A DNA stretch of 64,000 nucleotides from an uncultured Collinsella sp. (GCA_905208635.1 CAJLPX010000003.1:62001-126000); one strand, 5' to 3'; positions 28,052 through 36,157 are shown, counted from the stretch's first letter. Made by a program: numbers and translations. Notes: a model not told the origin generated them from the sequence alone.

Positions 28052-28077
28052 AAAGGGTCGGTTGCAGCCGGCCCTTT
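28052..28077 (-). terminator. Hairpin downstream of the 30-residue ORF
   Basis: Ten-bp stem 28052-28061 / 28068-28077 with a 6-nt loop. Read on the minus strand it ends in TTTTGACG, which suits a terminator. Confidence 0.6.
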
Positions 28078-28099
28078 GCATGACTCCCTTCGCTATCCG

Positions 28100-28192
28100 T
28101 TACTGCTTATATTCCCGCCAGATCGAGTAGAGGTTCCGGACGATGCCGGTTACATACATCGAGAGGCGCAGGATTTCAAGAAACAAGTTCAT
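28100..28192 (-). CDS. Possible 30-residue amphipathic membrane peptide
   Basis: A short frame encodes MNLFLEILRLSMYVTGIVRN plus a ten-residue tail ending EYKQ. The first 20 residues are hydrophobic and the tail is charged, the profile of small membrane peptides including type I toxins. GGGGTG lies 6 nt upstream of the ATG, and a terminator-like hairpin follows 22 bp after the stop. TAGAAT, seen about 60 bp upstream on the same strand, could be a -10. No homologue is recognised, so this is tentative. Confidence 0.4.
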   Translation of the reverse strand: MNLFLEILRLSMYVTGIVRNLYSIWREYKQ

Positions 28193-28335
28193 AGGCTTCA
28201 CCCCAATCGGAGATCGGAGCGTTGCCCGCAGGCGGATTCCGCGGCAGTCGTAATTCTACCTCACAGGCCGCGGCGGGAGACATCCTACCCGCCCCATGGC
28301 TTGGAGCAGTGTCGATCTAACGGGCAATCAAGCCT

Positions 28336-28557
28336 CTAGTTCTCTTTGAATTGAGCAAACATCTGCCCGAAGAAGATTAGTTCGGATGGCTCATAAATGA
28401 GCGAACCGCCGTCCGCGGTCCTGTAGACCCCGCAGGGGAGGTAACGCCCGTCGGGGAGGACGTAAAGGTTTTCTTCCTCTCTCAGTCCCGTTGGGAGTAT
28501 CGGGGTCTCGTTTTCGTCCATTTTGAACTCATCGATATTCGCGATCTTCCTCTCCAT
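28336..28557 (-). CDS. Small hypothetical protein
   Basis: A 73-residue acidic protein (MERKIANIDEFKMDENE...) with no recognised domain or membrane segment. The central DGRYLPCGVYRTADGG resembles a beta-hairpin. It is preceded by a strong GGAGG 4 nt before the ATG, which supports a real gene. It lies 32 bp downstream of an ADP-ribosylglycohydrolase remnant on the same strand and may be the surviving tail of an accessory operon. Confidence 0.6.
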   Translation of the reverse strand: MERKIANIDEFKMDENETPILPTGLREEENLYVLPDGRYLPCGVYRTADGGSLIYEPSELIFFGQMFAQFKEN

Positions 28558-28589
28558 GATGCCTCCTGCCTTATTTCTTGAATGGCGCC

Positions 28590-29050
28590 CTAAAACAAGC
28601 AGTTCTCAATCAACTCTTTACCGCGCAGGGTATCGATCCACTCCTGCGGAATTGCGCCGATACCGTAGGCCGTGCCGGCGAGGGCGCCTGCGACGGCTGC
28701 GGTGGTGTCGGTGTCGTCGCCTAGGTTGACGGCGGCAAGCACGCAATCTTCGTAGCTGTTGGTGTTGACGAAGCGCCAGGCGGCTGCCTTAAGGGTGTCG
28801 CGCACGAAGCCACCTGACTTGATCTCCTGCTCAGGCACGCCTTTCAGATGGAGTGCCCACGAGGGGAGCGCGTCGTTCATCACATCCCTCATCAGCTCGA
28901 CAAATATGATACATGCATCGGTTGACGTTCTGTGGGCGTGCGTAATCGCGGAGACCTCGCTGATCTCTTCGTCTGTCGCATCGGTGAACGCCAGGGGCGC
29001 GATGCGCATGAGCGAGCCGTTGCCGTTGTCGCGCACGCCGGAGCCTCATT
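28590..29050 (-). pseudogene. ADP-ribosylglycohydrolase remnant (N-terminal half missing)
   Basis: The open part is 148 codons from a GTG at 29036, and matches only the C-terminal half of DraG/ARH-type ADP-ribosylglycohydrolases. DNGNGSLMRIAPLAF and the metal-binding NLGDDTDTTAAVAGALAG are intact. The N-terminal half with its own metal ligands is absent. Homology (GSGVRDNG) extends slightly past an in-frame TGA just upstream, and then meets the stop of the next remnant. It is a truncated relic and unlikely to be catalytic. Confidence 0.8.
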
Positions 29051-29051
29051 G

Positions 29052-29575
29052 CTACCCTTGCGTTTCGCCATTGGTCGCTTCGTTGATGGCGCGGTACTCG
29101 GCACTCAACTCGCGCGCCAGCTCTTCCTTGCTTGGAAGATACGGCAGGTATTTGGCGGCAAACACTTGGTCGTTGTCTTCGGGCAGCGTGTACTCGACGA
29201 TCGAATCGCTTTTGTCCGCGCAGAGCACGATGCCTATGGGCGGATTGTCGCCTTCGTTCATGAGCTCGCGCGTGTAGTAGTTCACATACATTTGCATCTG
29301 GCCCAGGTCCTGATGCGTAAGGTCATCGGTCTTAAGGTCGATGAGCACGAAACAGCGCATCAGATAGTTGTAAAACACAAGGTCAATATAGAAATGGCGC
29401 CCATCAAAGGTGATGCGCTTTTGGCGCGCCTCGAATGCGAAGCCACGGCCAAGCTCCAACGAGAATCGGTGCATTCGTTCATGTACCAGGCGCGAGCATC
29501 AGGGTCGGGAATGCGCATCAACCTGCGGTAATGAGTCCAGCTCAATTCGCTACGCAGTGCGTCGCGAATTGGAAA
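29052..29575 (-). pseudogene. DUF1016 / YhcG-type PD-(D/E)XK nuclease remnant with internal deletion
   Basis: Two frames together match one DUF1016 protein. The upstream frame (from about 29575) gives LRSELSWTHYRRLMRI and ARAWYMNEC, part of the N-terminal domain. The other frame gives the nuclease domain: LELGRGFAFEARQKRI, FYIDLVFYNYLMRCFVLIDL and GQMQMYVNYY. They overlap near 29474, so about 60-80 codons are deleted and the frame has shifted. Family members often sit near restriction-modification or defence genes. This one is broken. Confidence 0.8.
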
Positions 29576-29643
29576 CGCAAGAAAGAACTGACATTGCTGT
29601 GCTGTCTGGCACCTTCGCATGGGAGCCTTGCGGTGACTAAAAT

Positions 29644-29958
29644 GTGGCCATAGAGATAGTTTTAACGAGCCCTATGGATGTAACGCGCATAGACAACAAC
29701 ACCTTGCTGTTTCAGGACAAGGGTTCGGGTAGGTTTAAAGACGTCAAGATTTACCCCAATCGTATTGAGGTGCTCAAGAAGGGTACTTTCGGCGGCAAGC
29801 ACACCGAGATTGTCTATCTTAAGGACATCACGGGGGTCAACAGGATCAAAGGCCGCGATGTTTTTCTGCGTAACAGGCTGTTGACTGCTTGCGTCTTTAG
29901 CCTGAGCAGCCGTGCGAAGGCCCAGGAGTTTGTTAACGCGCTGAACATGGTGATGTAG
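29644..29958 (+). CDS. Small hypothetical protein, PH-like beta fold suspected
   Basis: A 104-residue soluble protein beginning at a GTG (29644). Alternating short hydrophobic strands (LLFQDKG, FKDVKIYPNRIEVLKKG, TEIVYLKDITGVNRI) end in a helix (RAKAQEFVNALNMV). This is the usual rhythm of bacterial PH-like domains that report on a short surface patch. No homologue is recognised with certainty. The ribosome site is weak (GGTGAC), so the start could lie at an internal codon. Confidence 0.6.
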   Translation: MAIEIVLTSPMDVTRIDNNTLLFQDKGSGRFKDVKIYPNRIEVLKKGTFGGKHTEIVYLKDITGVNRIKGRDVFLRNRLLTACVFSLSSRAKAQEFVNALNMVM

Positions 29959-29986
29959 CCTATGGCGGCGTTTGGGCCAAGGTAAA

Positions 29987-30023
29987 AATCGGGGGCGCGG
30001 AACGGTGTCCTGCGCCCCCGATT
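29987..30023 (-). terminator. Terminator of the phospholipase gene
   Basis: Perfect 12-bp stem 29987-29998 / 30012-30023. Read on the minus strand it is followed by TTTACC. Confidence 0.85.
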
Positions 30024-30053
30024 GGGTCGATGTGTCCAAAAGGGTCGGCTTGC

Positions 30054-31895
30054 CTATTCGCTAGCGCCTTCGCTGTCTTCGCGGTCACTGGCAAGCATTG
30101 CTGCACCTGCGACCGTTGTCGCCACGGCGGCGGCAGCGAGCCCGGCGGCAACGCCAGAGCCGTCGCCCGTGTCGGCGAGCTTTCCGCCCGAGCCCTTGCC
30201 CTTGTTGCTCTTACCGTTCTTGTCCGCGCTGCCCGCGTTGGTGCCAGTGCCGATGCCGGCGCCGCCTGCACTGTCCGAGGCCGCTACGGTAAAGCTTGCG
30301 GCTCCGTCGCTGGCGAGCGTGTAGTTTTGTGCCGCGTCGCCCAAGAGACCGTTCACGCGCACCCAGTACATTCCTGCGGCAAATGTTTCGCCCTCGACCA
30401 TTGCCGTGCCCGGAGCGCCGTCCGCGTCGTGCACAAACTCGAGCTGGGCCGTGCAGGCATCGGTTTCGAGCTTGCCCTCGAGTGATGCCGCAATCTTGGC
30501 GCGCACGTCTTCGCCGGCCTTAAGGCCTTCGAGCCCCTCAAAATGGGGCGTCAACGCGCGCGGATCGATATCGATGGGCACATGACCCCGCAGCTCCGTA
30601 ACGGTCTCGTTGCCCAAGGCGTCGACATCCACATATTCGATGGTAAACGCATGGCCCGAAGCCGCCACGTTGAGTACGTTGCTGCTGTCGACGAGGCGGA
30701 AATGGCCCTCGCCAACGGTCTTGCCATCCTGGAGCGAGGCATCGCTCAGCGAGTTGCCGTACGTCATGCGCATGCGGGTCGGGAGGCAGCACGAAGCCGA
30801 CTGCGTGTGCTTCGTATCGTAATTGTAATTGCGCTGGTAGATGCTCCGGGCCAGCGCCGCATCAACAAAGTCGGATGCGATGATGCCAATGTGCTTGAGG
30901 TAATCTGACTTTGTATCCTCGGTGCCGCTGGGATTGATGTACGGGCTCTTGTACAGATGCTCGTTGACTACTCGTGCCGAGGTAAAAGGATTGCCTCCGT
31001 GCGACAAGCCCGTGCAGCTGGTGTAGTTGATAGACCAGCAACGCTCCTGGACTGGCACCTTGGCCTCGTCATCGTCCACGACGTCCACCTTGTTGCGCGT
31101 GCGCCCGGTCGTTTCCTTCAGCGCATTATCGACCCAGCTGAGCTTGTCGGTTCCCGTGAGTTTGTACTTGTCCTGGGCGTATACCTTGGTGCAATAGGGC
31201 TCTTTGTCGCCTGTTTCTCCCGCGGCTTCAAAGCCCCGCGCGTCTTGGACGAGACACATAGTGGTGCTGTCGGAGTGAACCTTGATCTTGTCATCCCATT
31301 CGGTAAGGTCGAGGCCCCACGTATGGCCGCTTACACTGTTGCCGTCGAGCCTAAATCGACGCAGCAGAACGATCTTTCCGCGCACCTCGCCCAGCGTGGG
31401 GACGTGGCTCGACGTGTAGAACAGATCGGGATTATCGTCCATAACCTTGGCGAAAGCCGTCGTAACACTGTCATCGGTAGCCTCATCGTTGCCGCGCGAT
31501 GCGAGCATGATGAGCGCTTCTGACGGGTTTTCGTTCAAAAACGTTTTGAAGTACCCGATGACATCGGAGAGATGCAGATAGTTCCCGTCTTTTTTGAGTA
31601 GGTAGAAAATCCCGTGGTCGATACCGGGGTCGTCGCCCTTTCCGAGTCGGATATCAAAATAGCGGATTCCCTCGAGCAACTGCGTGGGAATGTAATCCTG
31701 CTGGCATTTTACTTGCGAGGATTGGGGCTCAGTGTCGTTGTCCACGCTGCAGGTGCCCGAATCGTGCGTACCCGGGATGCTCAGCTCGTCGAGGAACTTG
31801 TTGTCGTTGACGTATTTCATCCAACATGGCCCATCGACGTAGCTGCTGTACGTGATCCAGTCGAGGCTGCTAACCGTGGCATCGTTCTTTTTCAT
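30054..31895 (-). CDS. Phosphatidylinositol-specific phospholipase C domain protein, LAxTG-anchored
   Basis: A 613-residue PI-PLC X-domain protein that would cleave phosphatidylinositol or GPI-type lipids outside the cell. Catalytic histidines H44 (SIPGTHDSGT) and H94 (GIDHG) and R83 (FDIRLG) are present. The C-terminus has a wall-sorting signal: LADTG (573-577), a hydrophobic stretch, then SDRED. No signal peptide is encoded in this frame. The missing Tat signal lies immediately upstream in the same frame, separated by a TAG codon at 31920-31922 and eight sense codons. Either the gene is a nonsense mutant, or amber readthrough or reinitiation occurs. Confidence 0.85.
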   Translation of the reverse strand: MKKNDATVSSLDWITYSSYVDGPCWMKYVNDNKFLDELSIPGTHDSGTCSVDNDTEPQSSQVKCQQDYIPTQLLEGIRYFDIRLGKGDDPGIDHGIFYLLKKDGNYLHLSDVIGYFKTFLNENPSEALIMLASRGNDEATDDSVTTAFAKVMDDNPDLFYTSSHVPTLGEVRGKIVLLRRFRLDGNSVSGHTWGLDLTEWDDKIKVHSDSTTMCLVQDARGFEAAGETGDKEPYCTKVYAQDKYKLTGTDKLSWVDNALKETTGRTRNKVDVVDDDEAKVPVQERCWSINYTSCTGLSHGGNPFTSARVVNEHLYKSPYINPSGTEDTKSDYLKHIGIIASDFVDAALARSIYQRNYNYDTKHTQSASCCLPTRMRMTYGNSLSDASLQDGKTVGEGHFRLVDSSNVLNVAASGHAFTIEYVDVDALGNETVTELRGHVPIDIDPRALTPHFEGLEGLKAGEDVRAKIAASLEGKLETDACTAQLEFVHDADGAPGTAMVEGETFAAGMYWVRVNGLLGDAAQNYTLASDGAASFTVAASDSAGGAGIGTGTNAGSADKNGKSNKGKGSGGKLADTGDGSGVAAGLAAAAVATTVAGAAMLASDREDSEGASE

Positions 31896-31919
31896 GTCGT
31901 AACCGATAAGTTCGAGCTC

Positions 31920-32537
31920 CTACGGAATGCTCTTACTCTTATGGCAGATCTTATTGTTGTCCTGGTCTTCGCCGTTCGATTCTATTGCCAAGTACTTAAT
32001 GTCTTTTTTCTCGGTTTCTTTCTCGACCGTGCGGTCTCGGATGATATAGGTTCCGTTTAATTGACGCTCGAACGCAAAAGCGCGGCTGGGCTTGTTGTCA
32101 TACTCGCCGCCCCATACGTGGATGACCTTTCCATCTTTGTCCGAGTCGTCGTCGACCGACCAAATGCTGTAGCCCGTCTTTTTATGCTCTTCGAAATTGA
32201 GCAAGGTGCGGATAGCATACCAGTTTGTATCGTCATTCTTGGTCGTTACGTTCTCAAGGATGAGCTTGTTGGACGTACCGTCGTTAAACAGGTGACAGAC
32301 GTTGCCGCGAACGTTGCCGTCTTGGTTGACGCTCGCGGTGCGAAAATAGCCCGCGGGGCGAAGGCGAATGACGAAATTACCGAGGTGCTCCGCCGGTTTG
32401 GGCGTGTCGTCTGCAAATGCCGCTCGCAGGGGAATGCCCGGTGCCGCGGTTTCTGGCAGGCTTGCAAGCGGCGACAGCGCCGCAAGACCTAAGCCCAGCG
32501 TAAATGCTCGGCGGCTGATGGCATGGTATTCGGTCAT
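31920..32537 (-). CDS. Tat signal and N-terminal domain of the split phospholipase C protein
   Basis: This encodes 205 residues. A twin-arginine signal (SRRAFTLGLGLAAL, R9-R10) ends near AAFADD. A beta-rich domain of about 160 residues follows, reminiscent of a ricin-type trefoil (VIHVWGGEYDN, AFAFERQLNGTYIIRD). The frame ends at TAG and continues, in the same phase, into the phospholipase catalytic domain. The whole 30054-32537 interval is 828 codons with this single interruption. Without readthrough this fragment would be exported alone. Confidence 0.75.
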   Translation of the reverse strand: MTEYHAISRRAFTLGLGLAALSPLASLPETAAPGIPLRAAFADDTPKPAEHLGNFVIRLRPAGYFRTASVNQDGNVRGNVCHLFNDGTSNKLILENVTTKNDDTNWYAIRTLLNFEEHKKTGYSIWSVDDDSDKDGKVIHVWGGEYDNKPSRAFAFERQLNGTYIIRDRTVEKETEKKDIKYLAIESNGEDQDNNKICHKSKSIP

Positions 32538-32842
32538 AACTCCTCCATTCGCAGCGTGCGGTTATGCGATAGTTTTGGTCACTATACTGCCCAGTTGTTT
32601 AAAGATGCTGGTTTAATTGTCTGCGCGGCGCAATAAATCGGTGGGCGGACGTGTTGAGGTGTTTGTCGTTTTCGTACTGTTGCCACATTTGGGGCGGTTC
32701 CGGCGTCCGGCACCCTCGCGTTCGCCGGCTATCGGCATAAGAAAGGGAGGGCCGGCGAGCCGATCCTCCCTTGGTGCGAAGCGCTGGGGTATCGTCGCTT
32801 GTTTGCACTGTGCCCGTGTTTCCCGCTGCGCTCGCCAGTCGT
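32538..32842. other. 305-bp gap before the lipoprotein gene
   Basis: It holds the minus-strand terminator listed separately at 32743-32772, and upstream sequence for the split phospholipase gene, including a GGAG ribosome site. Nothing else is supported. Confidence 0.4.
32743..32772 (-). terminator. Terminator of the first lipoprotein gene
   Basis: Stem AAGGGAGG (32743-32750) with CCTCCCTT (32765-32772). On the minus strand it is followed by TCTT. Confidence 0.75.
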
Positions 32843-33436
32843 TTAGCGCTTGATCTCGATATCGTCGAGCTTGACGTCCATGGCTTCGGTCTTGGCTTCG
32901 GCGATGTCGTCGGCAAACTCCAGAGACTTCATCATGGTCTCGACGGCGTCCTTGTGTTCCTCGACGTTGTCGATGCGCACGTACACGCTGCCGCCGTCAA
33001 CGTCGGTGAAGTACTCGGTCGTCACGCCGCCCGAGTGCGTAAAGTAGGCGCTGCGCCAGGTCTTGCCGTTGTACTTAACGGGATCGCTCTCGGTCCATCC
33101 GGAGTTGGCCTTCCACTTTGCCTCGTAGTCAAACAGCTCGTCGGCGTTCTTGTCAGTGTCGAAGACGGGGATGAAGCGGTCGCTGGCGTGCTCGCTCTCG
33201 GTGAACTTAAACTGGGCCCTGTCGGCGGTGTCGCCGGCGACGTCGGCGATCTCGACGCCCTCGGGGACCTCGACCTTAAACCAAATGAAGTCGGTCCTCA
33301 TATCCACGGCTGGCTTTTCTGCTCCGCCGCCACCACCACTGCCGGTAGCGTCGCCGCTGCCACCGCAGCCCACCAGAGCAACTGCGGCAAAGAGACTGAT
33401 GCAGAGGGTGAGAATCGCAAAGGCCTTCTTTTTCAT
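32843..33436 (-). CDS. Lipoprotein, paralogue A
   Basis: A 197-residue secreted lipoprotein. The signal peptide ends in the lipobox LVGC with lipid-attachment Cys C24, followed by a Gly/Ser linker. The mature domain has FIWFKVEVPEGVEIAD, a YNGKTW motif and GSVYVRIDNVEEHKDAVE. I do not recognise the family. It is clearly paralogous to the next gene upstream on the same strand (same order of motifs). GGAGGA precedes the ATG. Each gene has its own terminator, so they are separate transcription units. Confidence 0.85.
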   Translation of the reverse strand: MKKKAFAILTLCISLFAAVALVGCGGSGDATGSGGGGGAEKPAVDMRTDFIWFKVEVPEGVEIADVAGDTADRAQFKFTESEHASDRFIPVFDTDKNADELFDYEAKWKANSGWTESDPVKYNGKTWRSAYFTHSGGVTTEYFTDVDGGSVYVRIDNVEEHKDAVETMMKSLEFADDIAEAKTEAMDVKLDDIEIKR

Positions 33437-33508
33437 GGTCGTGTCCTCCTCGATCTGTAACCGCCCATGGATTACCTGCCTTTACTGTACGCGCGAGCGG
33501 CTCGTTCG

Positions 33509-33527
33509 GGTGGGCCATGTGTCCCAT
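33509..33527. repeat. 19-bp repeat, copy 1
   Basis: GGTGGGCCATGTGTCCCAT occurs here and again, identical, at 34455-34473. This copy is 73 bp upstream of lipoprotein A. Confidence 0.7.
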
Positions 33528-33579
33528 TCTGAGGGCCGGATTTGCGCCGACAAGTGGCAATATACGCGGGCACAAAAGA

Positions 33580-33609
33580 GGGGAGGGCCGATGCCTGTCG
33601 GCCCACCCC
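33580..33609 (-). terminator. Terminator of the second lipoprotein gene
   Basis: Twelve-bp stem 33580-33591 / 33598-33609 with one mismatch. On the minus strand it is followed by TCTTTTG. Confidence 0.85.
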
Positions 33610-33679
33610 GGGGTTGGGTGCCCGTTGCTTTAATGGGGCGCATGTGCGCAGGTGCGCGTAGGCGCGTGCGGGTGTCCCG

Positions 33680-34258
33680 TTACTTGAGCTCGATGCTCGA
33701 AATCTCGACTTCGCGCGCCTCGGAAACTGCCTCTGCCATGTCATCGGGGAATTCGATGGAGTTGAGGAGCGCCTCGGCTTCTTTCTTGTGCTGGTCGAAG
33801 TTCGAGATAAGGACATAGATGCTTCCCGGCTCAACGTCGGTAAAGAGGAGGGTTGTGATGCCGCTGTTGTCTTCGTACGTTCCGACGAGCCACGTCCTGC
33901 CGTTATACTCGACGGACCCGCCGTCCTTCCACTGGAACGTATCACCTTTCTTTTCTGCCTGGTCGGCGTGGGATTCCTCGGCAGTCAGCGCTTTTTTCCA
34001 AACGGGGATAAAACAATCGGCCGAGGCGTTCTCGTCTTCGGGGAAGGTGAGCTGGACCCTGTCGGCATTCTTGCCGGCGGAGTCGCTTACGCCGACGCCC
34101 GCGGGCATCTCGACCTTAAACCAGATAAAGTCGGTCTTCTTGGCGACGGGGGCCTTTTCCTTGCTCTCGCTCTTGGTGCTCCCGCCGCAGCCGACAAGGG
34201 CAAACGCGGCAAAGAGGGCGATGCAAAGGGAAAGGATCGATAGGGTCTTTTTCTTCAT
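33680..34258 (-). CDS. Lipoprotein, paralogue B
   Basis: A 192-residue lipoprotein with lipobox LVGC (C24). The mature domain matches paralogue A block by block: TDFIWFKVEMPAGVGVSD, YNGRTW, a TTLLFTDVEPGSIYVLI strand pair, and a C-terminal HKKEAEALLNSIEFPDD helix. The start is placed at 34258, after GGAGGA, where the signal peptide MKKKTLSILSLC begins. The longer frame to 34330 adds no signal-like sequence. Function is unknown. The pair probably arose by local duplication. Confidence 0.85.
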   Translation of the reverse strand: MKKKTLSILSLCIALFAAFALVGCGGSTKSESKEKAPVAKKTDFIWFKVEMPAGVGVSDSAGKNADRVQLTFPEDENASADCFIPVWKKALTAEESHADQAEKKGDTFQWKDGGSVEYNGRTWLVGTYEDNSGITTLLFTDVEPGSIYVLISNFDQHKKEAEALLNSIEFPDDMAEAVSEAREVEISSIELK

Positions 34259-34634
34259 GGTGGCGTCCTCCTTGTCTGCCAGGGACATCGTGTGCCGCGG
34301 ATCGCTGGGGCAGCGGTTACGCGTGCACATGATGCCTTTGTTTACCGTGCGGTTATTCCTCCATTCGTCGTCCGGTGCCGTGATGAGCTTGCCCCAACAT
34401 AGGGCTCCTTACCTATATGTATGCCCCAGTTGCCGCTGCCCGGAAGTCTCGAAAGGTGGGCCATGTGTCCCATGTTTGCGGTGCCGACGCCTATCGTTCG
34501 TCATAGTAATTCGCGATGGCCAGGTGCGCTGACGCTCGAGTACTTATGGGCTAGACTTAGCACCATTACGTGTTCGATGCGGTTGGTCGGCGGTTGCCGC
34601 CCGACCGATGTATATGACTTGAAGGTGCGTGCGT
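34259..34634. promoter_or_regulatory. 376-bp divergent region between lipoprotein B and fchA
   Basis: For fchA, CTGACG (34529-34534) and TAGACT (34552-34557) with a 17-bp spacer form a credible promoter. The 19-bp repeat lies at 34455-34473. No gene is supported. Confidence 0.55.
34455..34473. repeat. 19-bp repeat, copy 2
   Basis: Identical to 33509-33527. This copy is 197 bp upstream of lipoprotein B, in the same orientation. Confidence 0.7.
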
Positions 34635-35267
34635 ATGAGTCAAGAGATGATGGATAAGACCTGCCGCGGATTTGCCGAGGCGCTGGCCGCGCGCGAGCCG
34701 GTTCCCGGCGGCGGTAGCGCGAGCGCCTTTGTGGGCGCGCTGGGCGCCTCGCTTTGCGGGATGGTCGCCCGCTATGGGGCGACCAATCCCGCGCTTGCTG
34801 ATCGTGCGGATGACCTGACGCGTGCGTTTGCCCAGGCTGATGAGTTGGCCCAGGAGCTCGTCGAGTTGGTTGCCGAGGACGTTCGTGCCTATGGGCAGGT
34901 GTCCGCGGCGTACGGTATTCCGCGTGACGATCCGGCTCGAGCGACCGCGATTCAGGATGCGCTGCATGTGGCCGCTATGCCGCCGTATCGCATTATGGAT
35001 GCCTGCGGGCGTGCGCTGGCGCTGCTCGAGGACATGGCCGACAAGGGTTCGCGTCAGCTGCTGTCCGATGTGGCGTGCGGCGCCGTGTTCTGCCGTTCCG
35101 CTATGCAGGGCGCGAGCTTGACGCTCTTTGCGAACACCACGTCTATGAAGGATCGCGCTCGTGCTGAGGAGCTCGAGACGGCGTGTGATGAGTTGCTCGA
35201 CATGTGGTTGCCGCGCGCCGATGCGCTGGCGCGCCGCGCCGCCGACGCCGCAAGGAAGAGGGGATAG
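34635..35267 (+). CDS. fchA: Methenyl-THF cyclohydrolase / cyclodeaminase-family protein FchA
   Basis: A 210-residue all-helical protein of the formiminotransferase-cyclodeaminase C-domain family. The folate-binding EPVPGGGSASAF loop and GAAL-type helices are clear. In acetogens and methylotrophs the stand-alone form (FchA) hydrolyses methenyl-THF. The gene is 2 bp upstream of folD, whose cyclohydrolase residues are lost, which favours the cyclohydrolase role over formimino-THF deamination. The start is the ATG at 34635, 7 nt after AAGGTG; an in-frame GTG at 34629 is less likely. Confidence 0.88.
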   Translation: MSQEMMDKTCRGFAEALAAREPVPGGGSASAFVGALGASLCGMVARYGATNPALADRADDLTRAFAQADELAQELVELVAEDVRAYGQVSAAYGIPRDDPARATAIQDALHVAAMPPYRIMDACGRALALLEDMADKGSRQLLSDVACGAVFCRSAMQGASLTLFANTTSMKDRARAEELETACDELLDMWLPRADALARRAADAARKRG

Positions 35268-35269
35268 CC

Positions 35270-36124
35270 ATGGCTGAACTGCTGAAGGGTGCCCCCGTTG
35301 CTCGCGCTTTGACTGAGGAACTTGCTGCTCGCTGCGTGGCTTTGCGCGAGCGCGGCGTTGTGCCGACGCTGGCTATCGTGCGCGTGGGTGAACGCGAGGA
35401 CGACCTATCCTACGAGCGCGGTGCGCTCAAGCGCTGCGAAAAGGTTGGCATTGAGGCTCGCCGCGTTTTGCTTCCCGCCGATGTTTCGCAGGACGAGCTG
35501 TTGGCGGCCATCGAGGACATCAATACCGATTCGTCTGTTCATGGCTGCCTGATGTTCCGCCCGCTGCCCGCCGGCCTTGACGAGGATGCGGTTGCCGCGG
35601 CACTCGATCCTGCCAAGGACGTTGACTCCATGACGCCGGTTTCGCTGCTCACCACGCTTTCGGGGCGCGGCGAGGGTTTTGCCCCCTGCACAGCCGAAGC
35701 CGTGCTTGCTTTGCTGGATCATTACGGCGTTGAGCTGGATGGAGCTAAGGTTGCTGTGGTCGGGCGCTCGCTGGTGATCGGGCGTCCTGTTGCCGCCATG
35801 CTTACGGCGCGCAATGCGACCGTGACGACGTGCCATACGCATACGCGCGACCTTGCTGCCGAGTGCCGTGCTGCCGACATTGTGGTTGCCGCCGTTGGAC
35901 GCGCGCGTACGATTGGCGTGGATGCGGTTCGCGAGGGCCAGACGATCATCGATGTTGGCATTAATTGGGACGAGGCCGCTGGCAAGCTGGTGGGTGACGT
36001 CGATTCTGATGCTGCGGAGCCGGTCGTTAACGCCATCACGCCCGTGCCGGGCGGCGTGGGCGCTGTGACGACGGCGATCCTCGCTAAACACGTGATCGAA
36101 GCGGCCGAGCGCGCATCGAAATAG
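35270..36124 (+). CDS. folD: Methylene-THF dehydrogenase (FolD), probably monofunctional
   Basis: A 284-residue FolD. The NADP-binding GRSLVIGRPVAAML and the C-terminal TPVPGGVGAVTTAIL signature are intact. In the folate site, the YxxxK lysine required for cyclohydrolase (K56 in the human enzyme) is A52 (SYERGALK). The glutamine of VQLPLP (human Q100) is F96 (CLMFRPLP). KDVDG-F-HP reads KDVDSMTP. These changes predict dehydrogenase activity without cyclohydrolase. The adjacent FchA would supply the missing step. The start is the ATG at 35270, 2 bp after the fchA stop, with GGAAGAGGGG upstream. Confidence 0.93.
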   Translation: MAELLKGAPVARALTEELAARCVALRERGVVPTLAIVRVGEREDDLSYERGALKRCEKVGIEARRVLLPADVSQDELLAAIEDINTDSSVHGCLMFRPLPAGLDEDAVAAALDPAKDVDSMTPVSLLTTLSGRGEGFAPCTAEAVLALLDHYGVELDGAKVAVVGRSLVIGRPVAAMLTARNATVTTCHTHTRDLAAECRAADIVVAAVGRARTIGVDAVREGQTIIDVGINWDEAAGKLVGDVDSDAAEPVVNAITPVPGGVGAVTTAILAKHVIEAAERASK

Positions 36125-36157
36125 GCGTTTTGGGCTGTTTGAGGGGTTAGCTCTATA

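Noticed and set aside
27899..28339. 146-codon plus-strand frame in the gap after the zinc-ribbon gene
   Set aside because: Its composition is not protein-like (many Arg, Pro and His with no pattern). It overlaps a more credible short frame with terminator on the other strand.
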